Numbered from the stretch's first letter, positions 26,701-34,646 are shown. The stretch is 64,000 nt of DNA from an uncultured Coriobacteriaceae bacterium (GCA_902793195.1 CADBCS010000005.1:32491-96490); one strand, 5' to 3'. Program-made: numbers and translations. Notes: generated from the sequence alone by a model not told the origin.

Positions 26701-27165
26701 CTACTCTTCTTCGACGTGAGCCTTGCGGGCAATCTGTACGACATCCTCTTCCTCCTCGAGGCTGGATGCGACACGACCCAAAAGGCCATTTACGAACCGT
26801 GGGGACTCGTCGGTGCCATACGCCTTGGCAAGCTCCACCGTCTCGTCGATCGTTACGGCAATCGCAACCTCTTCGACATCGAGCATCTCGAACAGGGCAA
26901 GACGCAGCAGGTTGCGGTCGACCGAGGGCATGCGGGAGACAGACCAGTTGGTCGACGCCCATCCAATGACGGCGTCCAGATCGTGCCGCTGCTCGTCGGT
27001 GCCCAATGCCAGCTGCCTGGCGTAGTCATCGAGCGGTCCCTCCGAGAGCGCGAAGGGGCCATTCAAGACATCGGCTACCGACCTCTCGGTAGCCTCAGCC
27101 TGAAATAGTATTTGCAACGCTTGGCTACGGGCAAGCGTGCGTCCCATGAACTTGCGTGCAGACAA
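26701..27165 (-). CDS. nusB: Transcription antitermination factor NusB
   Basis: All-helical RNA-binding protein that works with NusE (S10) in rRNA antitermination; 154 aa. The N-terminal GRTLARSQALQILFQ segment and C-terminal AYGTDESPRFVNGLLG motif are typical. The start is a TTG at 27165, chosen because AAGGAG overlapping the asp23 stop lies 9 nt upstream; the later ATG has no such site. Confidence 0.93.
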   Translation of the reverse strand: MSARKFMGRTLARSQALQILFQAEATERSVADVLNGPFALSEGPLDDYARQLALGTDEQRHDLDAVIGWASTNWSVSRMPSVDRNLLRLALFEMLDVEEVAIAVTIDETVELAKAYGTDESPRFVNGLLGRVASSLEEEEDVVQIARKAHVEEE

Positions 27166-27171
27166 TCGAAC

Positions 27172-27531
27172 TTACTCCTTGGGGAACACGAGGTTGTCGA
27201 TGCAGATGTCCACGCATCCCACCTCAACGCCCATCTGGCTGCTTACCGCAGAGGCAACGGCCCGACGGACATCGGCTGCCAGCTTGGTAAAGGGATACCC
27301 ATAGAACACCGAAAGCCGAATGGTGAGCGACAGCTTGTCATCGACGACCTCCGACTCGACCGCGGGCTCGTTGGACACGGGACGCGAGGTGAACACCGAT
27401 ATCAGTCCGGACGCAATCGCGTTCTCCCCCACCGAGGCAACACCCTCCACACGCTCGGCCGCAAGCGAGACGATTGCTGCCACCACGTTCTTCGACACGC
27501 CGATGCCGGAAATGACGAGCTCACTATGCAT
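27172..27531 (-). CDS. Asp23/Gls24 family envelope stress protein
   Basis: 119-aa Asp23/DUF322 domain protein. The conserved core is seen in GIGVSKNVVAAIVSLAAERV and SLTIRLSVFYGYPF followed by an amphipathic helix. Family members form membrane-tethered filaments (Asp23 in Staphylococcus) or are general-stress proteins of unclear role. It sits between efp and nusB, as does yqhY in Bacillus, which is linked to acetyl-CoA carboxylase regulation there. The ATG at 27531 follows AAAGGAAG. Confidence 0.85.
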   Translation of the reverse strand: MHSELVISGIGVSKNVVAAIVSLAAERVEGVASVGENAIASGLISVFTSRPVSNEPAVESEVVDDKLSLTIRLSVFYGYPFTKLAADVRRAVASAVSSQMGVEVGCVDICIDNLVFPKE

Positions 27532-27570
27532 GGGTCTTCCTTTCTCCTGGAGCAAGACGCTTCCGTTGCG

Positions 27571-28134
27571 CTAGATGCGCGAGACAAACTTGCCCGTGCG
27601 TGTATCCACCTTGACGCGCTCGCCCTGGTTGAGGTACATGGGGACCTGAATGGTGGCACCGGTCTCGATGACTGCGGGCTTCGTGCCGCCCTGCACCGTG
27701 TCGCCCTTGAAGCCAGGGTCGGTCTCGACGATCTCCTCCTCGATGACCATGGGAGGCTCGACGGCATAGAGCACGTTGTTTGCGTAGTTGAGCAGGCAGA
27801 TGTCGTTCTCCTTCATCCACTTGGCGTTTCCGCCGATGAGCGAGTCGTTGACCTCGATCTGCTCGTAGGTGGTGGTGTCCATAAAGTAGTAGATGTCACC
27901 GTCGCTGTAGAGGTACTGCATCTCGCGCGTGCGCATGTCGACGCTCTCGAACTTCGCGGACTGCTGGAAGTTCTCCTCGTTCACGCGACCGGTGCGGATG
28001 TTACGGTACTTGGTGCGCACGTAGGTGTTGCCCTTGCCCGGCTTGACGTGCTGCGCCTCAAGAACGACGCAATCGTTACCCTTGATGTTTACGCCAATGC
28101 CGGCGCGAAGATCGTTCATACCAAGCGTTGCCAT
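27571..28134 (-). CDS. efp: Translation elongation factor P
   Basis: Relieves ribosome stalling on polyproline; 187 aa with three beta-barrel domains. The tip loop of domain I reads KPGKGNTY, with the potentially modified Lys at about 34. The loop is PGKGN rather than the PGKGP found in many actinobacteria whose EF-P needs no modification. No modification enzyme gene (EpmA/B, EarP, YmfI) is in the window. It is the first gene of the operon leading to recN and has its own consensus promoter. Confidence 0.96.
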   Translation of the reverse strand: MATLGMNDLRAGIGVNIKGNDCVVLEAQHVKPGKGNTYVRTKYRNIRTGRVNEENFQQSAKFESVDMRTREMQYLYSDGDIYYFMDTTTYEQIEVNDSLIGGNAKWMKENDICLLNYANNVLYAVEPPMVIEEEIVETDPGFKGDTVQGGTKPAVIETGATIQVPMYLNQGERVKVDTRTGKFVSRI

Positions 28135-28189
28135 GGATGCTCTCTTTTCTGTCTCGTCGCATGCGCGACCGTCTTCTCTACGATTTGGG

Positions 28190-28218
28190 ATTATAGGTCA
28201 AAGTCGTTTCGCTGTAAA
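28190..28218 (-). promoter_or_regulatory. Promoter of the efp operon
   Basis: On the minus strand TTTACA (28218-28213), 17-nt spacer, TATAAT (28195-28190): nearly perfect primary-sigma promoter. It lies about 55 nt upstream of efp, directly after manO, and its -35 overlaps the T-run of the manO terminator candidate. Confidence 0.85.
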
Positions 28219-28245
28219 AGGTTCTACACCCAACCAAGCAGAACC
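28213..28245 (-). terminator. Candidate terminator after manO
   Basis: On the minus strand GGTTCT pairs with AGAACC (28245-28240 with 28225-28220) around a 14-nt loop, followed by CCTTTTA. The stem is short, so efficiency is doubtful. It lies 7 nt past the manO stop. Confidence 0.4.
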
Positions 28246-28251
28246 ACGCAA

Positions 28252-28629
28252 CTACTCCTTGTTGCGATGGGTAATCCCCTTGATGGCGGCCTTGCAGACG
28301 TCGAGGAAGTTTGGCGAACGGACCAGCTTGTCCTCGCCAACGTAGGGGCGCATGGCCCGCAGCGTCTTCTTGTTGTCCCGCGTGGAGAAGGAGAAGTGGC
28401 CGCTCTCCTTTGTGAACACCGCAAAGCGCGCGATGTGCTTGCCGCCGATTACGGAGGCAGCCACGTGATCGACCTCGGTCCAAGGGATCTGCACGTAGTC
28501 CTCGACGTTCTTCTCGTTGTAGAACTCCACGGCCTTGTCGCCAACCATCATGTCACCGTACGTGGCGAGCCCGTGGTAGGACGTGGCCTTAATGGTGAGG
28601 TCCACCTTGGTGTTCATCGATTGCGCCAT
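28252..28629 (-). CDS. manO: DUF956 family protein, ManO-like
   Basis: 125-aa protein of the DUF956 family, which in lactobacilli and streptococci (ManO) almost always follows the mannose PTS genes and is thought to regulate them. It is a mostly beta protein with no membrane segment and no clear catalytic motif. The sequence has the pattern of a PH/GRAM-like fold (KATSYHGLATYGDMMVGD, IPWTEVDHV), but that is only an impression. The ATG at 28629 follows GGAAAGGAG. It is separated from manN by a strong hairpin. Confidence 0.85.
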   Translation of the reverse strand: MAQSMNTKVDLTIKATSYHGLATYGDMMVGDKAVEFYNEKNVEDYVQIPWTEVDHVAASVIGGKHIARFAVFTKESGHFSFSTRDNKKTLRAMRPYVGEDKLVRSPNFLDVCKAAIKGITHRNKE

Positions 28630-28654
28630 GCGGCACTCCTTTCCTGACACATGA

Positions 28655-28693
28655 ACGCGGGGGCACGCCTCGCAAAGAGGCGTGCCCCCGCGT
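28655..28693 (-). terminator. Strong hairpin between manN and manO
   Basis: A perfect 17-bp GC-rich stem (28655-28671 with 28677-28693) has a 5-nt loop, in the gap between the manN stop and manO. No T-run follows, so it is probably a 3'-end stabiliser or partial attenuator that lowers manO expression relative to manLMN. Confidence 0.65.
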
Positions 28694-28713
28694 ACGAGTT
28701 ACGAGGCTCTATC

Positions 28714-29628
28714 TTACATGAAATTGAAGAAGCGACCCACGATACCAACCGCAAAGAGTGCGAGGATGATGACGATCGGGGAGATGCCCTTCTTGAGGAG
28801 CCTGCAGCACAGCAGCGTGAGCAACACGGCAGCAAGACCGGGGATCAGCTGGTCGAGGTTGCCCTGGAGCGTGGTGACCTTCTCGACGTTGAGGCCGGTG
28901 GCGCCAAGCGAGGAGTACTGCTCGAGAGCGCTCTTGATGCCCTCGGCGCCCGCAGGCAGGCTGGCCCAGTCGATGTAGGCGCCCTCGGCCTGAGTGACCG
29001 TGGAGACAACCGGGGTGAACGAGATGGACACCCAGCGCTGCACCAGCGCGCCGATGATGAACATACCGAGGATGGAAGCGATCTCGGTGACCTTGCCGAG
29101 CAGGCCGCCGGAGAGGTCCTTGGCGATGGAGGTTCCCACGCTGTAGCCGAACTCCTGCGTGTACCACAGGAAGGCCATGCGGATGATGTTCCATGCGAAG
29201 AAGAAGAGCAGCGGACCGACGATGCTGCCGCCCAGAGCCATGGAGGCACCGAGTGCGCCGAGAATCGGGCGGACGGTGAACCAGAACACGGGGTCGCCGA
29301 CGCCGGCCAGCGGGCCCATCATACCAACCTTGACGCCCTGGATGGCCTGGTCCTCGACCGGCATGCCATTGGCACGCTCCTCCTCGAGTGCGAGGGTGAC
29401 GCCGATGACGGGAGCGGACACGTACGGGTGAGTGTTGTAGAACTCGAGGTGACGCTTAAGAGCCGCCGCCTGATCCTCCTTGGAGGAATAGAGCTTCTTG
29501 ATGGCGGGAATCATTGCGTAGCACCAACCACCGTTCTGCATACGCTCGTAGTTCCAAGAACCCTGCAGGAACTGGTGACGCCAGCATACCGCCATGCGGT
29601 CTTTCTGAGAAAGCTTAATCTCTGCCAT
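28714..29628 (-). CDS. manN: PTS mannose/fructose/sorbose family IID component
   Basis: Membrane subunit that forms the sugar channel with IIC; 304 aa. The N-terminal LSQKDRMAVCWRHQFLQGSWNYERMQ block, the PLAGVGDPVFW motif and the C-terminal membrane segments are characteristic of IID-Man. It is 22 nt after manM and part of manL-manM-manN. It probably transports mannose, glucose or glucosamine; the sugar cannot be read from sequence. Confidence 0.94.
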   Translation of the reverse strand: MAEIKLSQKDRMAVCWRHQFLQGSWNYERMQNGGWCYAMIPAIKKLYSSKEDQAAALKRHLEFYNTHPYVSAPVIGVTLALEEERANGMPVEDQAIQGVKVGMMGPLAGVGDPVFWFTVRPILGALGASMALGGSIVGPLLFFFAWNIIRMAFLWYTQEFGYSVGTSIAKDLSGGLLGKVTEIASILGMFIIGALVQRWVSISFTPVVSTVTQAEGAYIDWASLPAGAEGIKSALEQYSSLGATGLNVEKVTTLQGNLDQLIPGLAAVLLTLLCCRLLKKGISPIVIILALFAVGIVGRFFNFM

Positions 29629-29650
29629 AGTGATTCACACTCCTTTCGGC

Positions 29651-30469
29651 TTAGTAATCGTTGAGGATGTCGCCGAGCGGATCGCCCGAGCCGCCGCCAG
29701 AGCCGCCGCCCTGCTTGGCGAGTTCCTTGAGGCCGACATAGATGAGGGCGAGAGCAACGCCGATGGCGCCGAGAGCGATGAGCGTGAGGTCACCAAGAGC
29801 GGCGATGACGAAGCCGAGCACGAAGAACGGCCAGACCTCTGCGGTGGCCATCATGTTGATGACCATTGCGTAACCGACTGCAGCAACCATGCCGCCGCCG
29901 ACGGCCATGCCACCGGACAGCCACTCGGGCATGGACTGGAGCATGGTGGTAACTGCCTCGGCAGGAATCAGGCACAGCATCGCCGCGGGAATGGCGATAC
30001 GGATGCCCTGCAGGCCGATGGCCAGGAGCTGCCAGATCTCCACGCCGCGGAAGTTGGCCTTCTCGGCGGCTGCGTCCATGAAGTGGACGATGGGGATGGC
30101 GATCGTACGGCAAAGCATGGTGAGGAACAGACCGGCCACGGACAGAGGCACGGCGAGTGCGATAGCGGTGTTGATGGCCACGGAGGGATCGGTGGCGGTA
30201 CCGTCGCCGAGACCCTTAACCATGATGATGGCAGATGCGACGGAGGCGAGTGCCGCGTCGGGAGCCACGGCGGCGCCGACGTTTGCCCAGCCAAGGGCGA
30301 TCATCTGCAGGGAACCACCAAGCATGATGCCCTCGGTGGGATGGCCGGTAACCAGGCCGATGAGGGTGCATGCCACCAGCGGTTGGTGGAACTGGAACTC
30401 ATCCAGGATGCCTTCCATACCTGCAAGGAAGGCCACCAAGATGACCAAGACTATAGCGATACCTGACAT
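29651..30469 (-). CDS. manM: PTS mannose/fructose/sorbose family IIC component
   Basis: Multi-spanning membrane permease subunit; 272 aa with about seven hydrophobic segments. Family features are the FHQPLVACTLIGLVTG region near 27-42 and GGSLQMIALGW (about 51-61). The C-terminal tail is Gly/Ser-rich. It lies 19 nt downstream of manL and 22 nt upstream of manN. Confidence 0.94.
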   Translation of the reverse strand: MSGIAIVLVILVAFLAGMEGILDEFQFHQPLVACTLIGLVTGHPTEGIMLGGSLQMIALGWANVGAAVAPDAALASVASAIIMVKGLGDGTATDPSVAINTAIALAVPLSVAGLFLTMLCRTIAIPIVHFMDAAAEKANFRGVEIWQLLAIGLQGIRIAIPAAMLCLIPAEAVTTMLQSMPEWLSGGMAVGGGMVAAVGYAMVINMMATAEVWPFFVLGFVIAALGDLTLIALGAIGVALALIYVGLKELAKQGGGSGGGSGDPLGDILNDY

Positions 30470-30488
30470 TTGCTGTTACCTCCTTCTG

Positions 30489-31493
30489 CTAGCCCTGGGC
30501 TGCAAGCTCGGCCTTGGCCTTCTTCATGACGGCGTCAAACGGCTCGGGATTGTCGGCGGGCACCTTGCGCACGTCGAACTTGACGCCCATGCTTGCAATC
30601 TTCTCGATGCAATCGACGTCAGCCTGATCCATGGCCACGGCGTTGGTGACGACGACCTTGCCGATCGAGTGGGCCATCGAACCGAGGTTGACCTCCTTGA
30701 TGTCCACACCGCCCTCGAGCGCACGCAGAAGATCCTGCGGGGTCTCGAACAGCAACATGGCCTTCGTGTCGCCAAAGCGAACGTCTTTGGAGACCTCGAT
30801 GATCTTGGAGATAGGCACCACGTGGACCTTGACTCCCGGAGGCGCAGCCTGAACGATCATGGACTTGCGCAGCTCGTCCTTTGAGACGTCGTCGGAGCAC
30901 ACGATGATGCGGTCGGGGTTGACCATCTTGGTGACGGTCGTTGCCACTTGGCCGTGGAGCAGACGGGTGTCGATGCGCGCGAACGCGATCTTGATGTGAC
31001 CGTCGCCCAGAACCGTTCCCGGCGGGATTGCGCCCACAGGCGCAGCGGCGGGAGCAGCGGCTGCCGGAGCAGCGGCGCTAGCGGGCTGGATGCTTTCGGG
31101 CTTGATCTTTACGCCACCCTGAGCCTCCGGATAGATTGCCTTGGCGATGTCGGCAGCAGACTCGACGTCACCCAGGCGCTCACCGTAGGCAGCAACCAGC
31201 ATGGGCAGGTTGAGGCCTGTGACCGCAACCCAGTTCTCGTGTCCCGGCTCCTCGAGGAGCAAGCTGACCTGATTGAACGGCGTGCCGCCCCACAGGTCGA
31301 CCAAGAACAGCACCTGCTCCTGGTTCTCGAACGTCGAGATAGCCTTGAGCAGCTTGGCTCGTAGGTCCTCCGGCCCCATCTCAGGCGTAAGTACGACGGC
31401 CTCAACAGCCTCCTGCGGCCCAAAAATCATCTGGCCAGACTGCTTGATGCCCTCGGCAAACGCCCCGTGGCTTGCTAGGACAATACTTACCAT
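30489..31493 (-). CDS. manL: PTS mannose family IIAB fusion component
   Basis: Cytoplasmic phosphotransfer protein, 334 aa. The IIA domain (about 1-130) has the phosphorylated His9 in VLASHGAFAEG. An Ala/Pro-rich hinge (about 131-163) joins it to the IIB domain (about 167-334), whose phospho-His180 is in RIDTRLLHGQV. Phosphate flows from PEP through EI and HPr (not in this window) to IIA, IIB and the sugar. The frame is open upstream, but AAAGGAGG precedes the ATG at 31493. It is the first gene of the man operon. Confidence 0.95.
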   Translation of the reverse strand: MVSIVLASHGAFAEGIKQSGQMIFGPQEAVEAVVLTPEMGPEDLRAKLLKAISTFENQEQVLFLVDLWGGTPFNQVSLLLEEPGHENWVAVTGLNLPMLVAAYGERLGDVESAADIAKAIYPEAQGGVKIKPESIQPASAAAPAAAAPAAAPVGAIPPGTVLGDGHIKIAFARIDTRLLHGQVATTVTKMVNPDRIIVCSDDVSKDELRKSMIVQAAPPGVKVHVVPISKIIEVSKDVRFGDTKAMLLFETPQDLLRALEGGVDIKEVNLGSMAHSIGKVVVTNAVAMDQADVDCIEKIASMGVKFDVRKVPADNPEPFDAVMKKAKAELAAQG

Positions 31494-31591
31494 ACGTTCC
31501 CTCCTTTTCCAATGCATCCGAACTCGAAAAGGGAACACGGGATGCCGCCCATCTTCCCCCCGGACCTCCATAGGCCCTTCACAATTCAAGC

Positions 31592-31620
31592 ATTATATGT
31601 CCACTTCATTTCCATCGCAA
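31592..31620 (-). promoter_or_regulatory. Promoter of the man operon
   Basis: On the minus strand TTGCGA (31620-31615), 17-nt spacer, TATAAT (31597-31592), about 98 nt upstream of manL. It is the main promoter candidate. No LevR/sigma-54 style -24/-12 (GG-N10-GC) is seen. Confidence 0.75.
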
Positions 31621-31684
31621 CGAAAAGTACGGGTCTTTTTTGGGATGTGGCGGCTTTTTTCCCTGAGCGGGCAAAACGCCGCGC

Positions 31685-31722
31685 ATTATAAATAGCTGAA
31701 ATACCTTATGGAAACGATTCCA
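31685..31722 (-). promoter_or_regulatory. Distal promoter with LacI/cre-like operator
   Basis: A second TATAAT (31690-31685, minus) lies about 93 bp further upstream. The symmetric 14-mer TGGAAACGATTCCA at 31709-31722 overlaps its weak -35. Its shape (TGGAA/TTCCA around a central CG) is that of LacI/CcpA-family operators. The regulator is not encoded in the window. Confidence 0.5.
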
Positions 31723-31765
31723 CACTGTGCAGCAGCCATGCAGCCTGACAAAGGAGCAAGGCACC

Positions 31766-32887
31766 TTAGCCGACGCTCACCAGCTCGTGCGTGGACGAGG
31801 CGAAGGGCTCGAAGCCCCCCTCGCGCATGACCCCGCAGTCCTCGAGGCGTATGCCGAACTTGCCCGGTAGGTAGATTCCCGGCTCGATGGTGAACACAGA
31901 CCCCACGGGCATGCTGTCGGCAGAGCGTGGGCCCTCCACGGGACGCTCGTGTATCTCGATGCCGACGCCATGTCCCAACCCATGCTGGAAGCAGTCCCCA
32001 TACCCCGCGTCGGTGATGACGCGCGCCGCGATACCATGCAGGTCCTTCCCCGCCATGCCTGGGCTAGCCGCTTGGGCAGCGGCCTCGTGCGCCTCGCGCA
32101 CGACGTCGTACACTCGGCGCTGTTCGTCGCCAGGCACCCCCACACACACCGTGCGGGTCATGTCGGCGTGATAGTCCGCATAGACGGCACCGAAGTCAAT
32201 CACGACGAGGTCGCCCTCCCCCACCTCTCGCTCGCTCGGTCTCGCGTGGGGATTCGCCCCGTTCGGGCCCGACGCCACGATGGAGTCAAACGAGAGTGCG
32301 TGCGCGCCATGGCTGAGCATATATCCCTCGAGCTCCGCGCGAATCGCAAGCTCCGACATGCCGCGCCGGATAAACGTGCAGATGTGCGCGAAGGCCTCGT
32401 CGGTGATCTGCTGCGCACGGCGCAGGTGGGCGATCTCGCGCTCGTCCTTCACCATCCTCATGGCACACACGTCGGCATGCATGCGGGCAAACAGGCAGCC
32501 GACCGACAGCTCGTCGATCGCGTTGTTCAACTTCTGGTAGAACCCTAGGGTGAGGGTGTCCTCCACGGCGACCACGCGGGCCTTGGCCTCGAGGATGCGC
32601 TGCGCTATCCACGTGGGATGCGACACGGACTCCATGTCGACGGCAATCGCAGACTGGTCTTGCATCGCGGTCGCAAAGGAGCCGAAGTAGCGCGAGTCGG
32701 TGTGCAGCCACGCCCTCTCGGGTGTCACCACCATCGTATGGGCGCACTCGTCGTCCACAACGCGCGCGGCATCGGTGAGCCATCGTATGTCTGCGACGTT
32801 GCGCACGACCACCGCATCGTATCCACGCTCGTCCATGAGGTTCCTCAGTCGTCCGAGCCTCTTGTGTGCCACCGACCTTGCGTCCAT
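31766..32887 (-). CDS. M24 family Xaa-Pro peptidase (PepQ/PepP type)
   Basis: Cytoplasmic proline-specific metallopeptidase, 373 aa, with the creatinase N-domain (about 1-130) and pita-bread catalytic domain. All five metal ligands are present: Asp in VIDFGAV and HADMTRT, His in LGHGVG, Glu in TIEPGIY and RLEDCGV. A GGAGGAG site precedes the ATG. In many Gram-positive genomes this gene is directly followed by efp; here the man operon lies between. It is 13 nt after the aroB-like gene. Confidence 0.92.
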   Translation of the reverse strand: MDARSVAHKRLGRLRNLMDERGYDAVVVRNVADIRWLTDAARVVDDECAHTMVVTPERAWLHTDSRYFGSFATAMQDQSAIAVDMESVSHPTWIAQRILEAKARVVAVEDTLTLGFYQKLNNAIDELSVGCLFARMHADVCAMRMVKDEREIAHLRRAQQITDEAFAHICTFIRRGMSELAIRAELEGYMLSHGAHALSFDSIVASGPNGANPHARPSEREVGEGDLVVIDFGAVYADYHADMTRTVCVGVPGDEQRRVYDVVREAHEAAAQAASPGMAGKDLHGIAARVITDAGYGDCFQHGLGHGVGIEIHERPVEGPRSADSMPVGSVFTIEPGIYLPGKFGIRLEDCGVMREGGFEPFASSTHELVSVG

Positions 32888-32900
32888 GCGTCACTCCTCC

Positions 32901-34016
32901 CTACCGGTATTCCCCTCGTGCCTCGCACCACGCGCTCGCATGCTCGAGCATGAGGCCGTCTTCGACCGTCATCATGCGCACGCGGCCGATGGCAAACGGC
33001 ACGGGCAGCATGCACCGGTTCGTTCTTGCAAATCGCTGCTGGCGCAGGGCCTCCTTGAGCTGGTGAGGGTCAACGTCGCAGGAGGCATATCCGGCACCAA
33101 CAACATCGAGGAGCTCGTCCTGCGCGAGCATGTCGTCCACCGAGAGCTTTCCCTCGGCCGCCGCCAGCCGAGCCGAGAACCGCATGCCCTCTGCGAGGAG
33201 CGTGGACTCGGGAACGCGTGCGCCCACGAGCGTTCCCAGGGCTCGTGCGAAGTCCTTTCCGTACCAGATGGACTGACGGATTGCGGCGGCGGTTGAGGAG
33301 AGGATCTTCCCGCGTGCCTTTGCGGCTGCGACGAGGTGATCGGCAAAGGAGTTCTCGTCACCGCTCATGAGCTCCGCCGTGCTGTCCCACAGCGCGGAGA
33401 AGTCGCGCTCCGAGGCGCACATGGCCGCACCTACCATGAGGACGCGGGCATAGGTGGTGGCCTCGTCGCGCACCTGCCCGCACACCAGGTCGTAGTCGAG
33501 CAGGACGTGCTGGACCGACGGCCTTACCCAGAGCATGCATGGCCTGTCCCCCACGTCGAGGGCCTGTGGGGCGAGCGCCCCCTCCAAGAAGGCCGCGGCG
33601 TCCTCGGGAATGGCCACGAGGGAGATGCCCTCGCACCATGAGCCGCTCACGTGGGAGACCATCGAGAGGATGGCCTCGTTGCCAAACGCGCAGCACAGGT
33701 CGTCGCCCGTGACGCCCTGCTCGCCCAGGCTCCCCGCGAGCCTGCATGCCTCGTCGAGGTTTCGGGAGCCTTCTCGCGAGACCTCGTGCCAATGGACGGC
33801 AAACCCGGCAGCGGCCAGCTGGCGCGCAAGGGTCTCGCGCAGCGTGCCGTCCATGTTCGTTGGAACGACGGCCATGCAGAGCCTTGGCCGTCCCACCGAG
33901 CTGCGCAGCATCGTCTCGGCCTGCGACAGGGCGCCCGGTCCCATGCGCACGTCGCACGATCCGCCATGGATGGCTATCCACTGCCGCGAGAGCATGCGTC
34001 TGGCGTCTCCGCTCAT
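32901..34016 (-). CDS. Degenerate 3-dehydroquinate synthase paralogue (predicted pseudoenzyme)
   Basis: 371 aa, aligned by eye along its length with the intact AroB at 53075-54184. Support comes from PSVQHVLLDYDLV against QPSVVIADVCCL, and NRCMLPVPFAIGRVRMM against QTVNLVVPQRIGKVALR near the end. Catalytic features of AroB are missing: the NAD loop GGGVTGD is replaced by FGNEAIL, the SSVGGKT lysine segment by an alanine-rich stretch, EIIKHG by EATTYAR, and the zinc histidines of LGHTLGHAIE and GHGSSVAAG by non-histidine residues. The gene is an intact frame with a good GGAGGAGGGG site, overlaps aroK by four bases and precedes pepQ. It therefore looks selected, not decayed. No function can be assigned; a regulatory or binding role is possible. 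Confidence 0.75.
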   Translation of the reverse strand: MSGDARRMLSRQWIAIHGGSCDVRMGPGALSQAETMLRSSVGRPRLCMAVVPTNMDGTLRETLARQLAAAGFAVHWHEVSREGSRNLDEACRLAGSLGEQGVTGDDLCCAFGNEAILSMVSHVSGSWCEGISLVAIPEDAAAFLEGALAPQALDVGDRPCMLWVRPSVQHVLLDYDLVCGQVRDEATTYARVLMVGAAMCASERDFSALWDSTAELMSGDENSFADHLVAAAKARGKILSSTAAAIRQSIWYGKDFARALGTLVGARVPESTLLAEGMRFSARLAAAEGKLSVDDMLAQDELLDVVGAGYASCDVDPHQLKEALRQQRFARTNRCMLPVPFAIGRVRMMTVEDGLMLEHASAWCEARGEYR

Positions 34017-34552
34017 ATGAGCCCCTCCTCCCACAGGAGGTTTCCCGCTACCTCCGCTACCTCCAAGAACGACTTGTCCCGAATGTCAATCACGTAGTCG
34101 GCGGCATGCTTGAACAGGGGTCTTCTGCGCCAGTACAGCTCCTCGACGTCGCATATGCCCAAGTCGGGCCGCTTCTCGGGATGTTGCATCTGCCTGAGGG
34201 AATCCGACAGGTCCCCGTCCAGGAACACCACCACGCCCATCTCGTGCATGAGCGCACAGTTGCCGTCGCGCTCCACGATTCCGCCGCCACAGCTCACCAG
34301 CAGTGACTTCTCGGCGCGAAGCTGCTCGAGCACCCTCGTCTCGGCATCGCGAAACGCCGACTCCCCGTCCTGCTCAAAGCATTCGCGGACGGTCTTGCGC
34401 AACAGGCGCTCCGCCATGCGATCGGTGTCGACGTAGGTACGTCGGTAGAGTCTTCCCAGATTCCGGGCGAGGGTGGATTTTCCGGCCCCCAAAAAACCCA
34501 CGAAGAAGATGTGGTCACACCCCTCGTGCGTCACGTAGCCATCGTGTTCCAT
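34013..34552 (-). CDS. aroK: Shikimate kinase (stand-alone)
   Basis: Phosphorylates shikimate at O3 with ATP; 179 aa. The P-loop GFLGAGKST is near 17-25. Also present are the shikimate-binding YVDTDRMAE, FRDAE (Arg) and SCGGGIV segments, and the LID KRPDL, so it looks active. It is the second shikimate kinase of the window, besides the domain fused to AroE at 57750-59027. No strong ribosome site precedes the ATG at 34552, and an upstream ATG at 34576 is possible, giving a near-leaderless transcript. It begins the aroK/aroB-like/pepQ unit. Confidence 0.88.
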   Translation of the reverse strand: MEHDGYVTHEGCDHIFFVGFLGAGKSTLARNLGRLYRRTYVDTDRMAERLLRKTVRECFEQDGESAFRDAETRVLEQLRAEKSLLVSCGGGIVERDGNCALMHEMGVVVFLDGDLSDSLRQMQHPEKRPDLGICDVEELYWRRRPLFKHAADYVIDIRDKSFLEVAEVAGNLLWEEGLI

Positions 34553-34564
34553 AGTTGTGCCGTC

Positions 34565-34615
34565 TCTCGTACGCATAGTGTTCGCAAAAGATTCTACCAT
34601 CCTTCGCGTACGAGA
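34565..34615 (-). promoter_or_regulatory. aroK promoter flanked by a 10-bp dyad
   Basis: An extended -10 (TGGTAGAAT, 34599-34591 on the minus strand) lies about 40 nt upstream of aroK. It is flanked by a perfect inverted repeat, TCTCGTACGC at 34565-34574 and GCGTACGAGA at 34606-34615. A bound dimer or DNA loop across the promoter could repress it. Confidence 0.55.
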
Positions 34616-34646
34616 AGCCACCGACTCGCAAGGCCAAACGGGAACG

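Noticed and set aside
31494..31765. Sigma-54/LevR-type control of the mannose PTS
   Set aside because: No -24/-12 element and no LevR/ManR gene; clear sigma-70-type hexamers are present instead.
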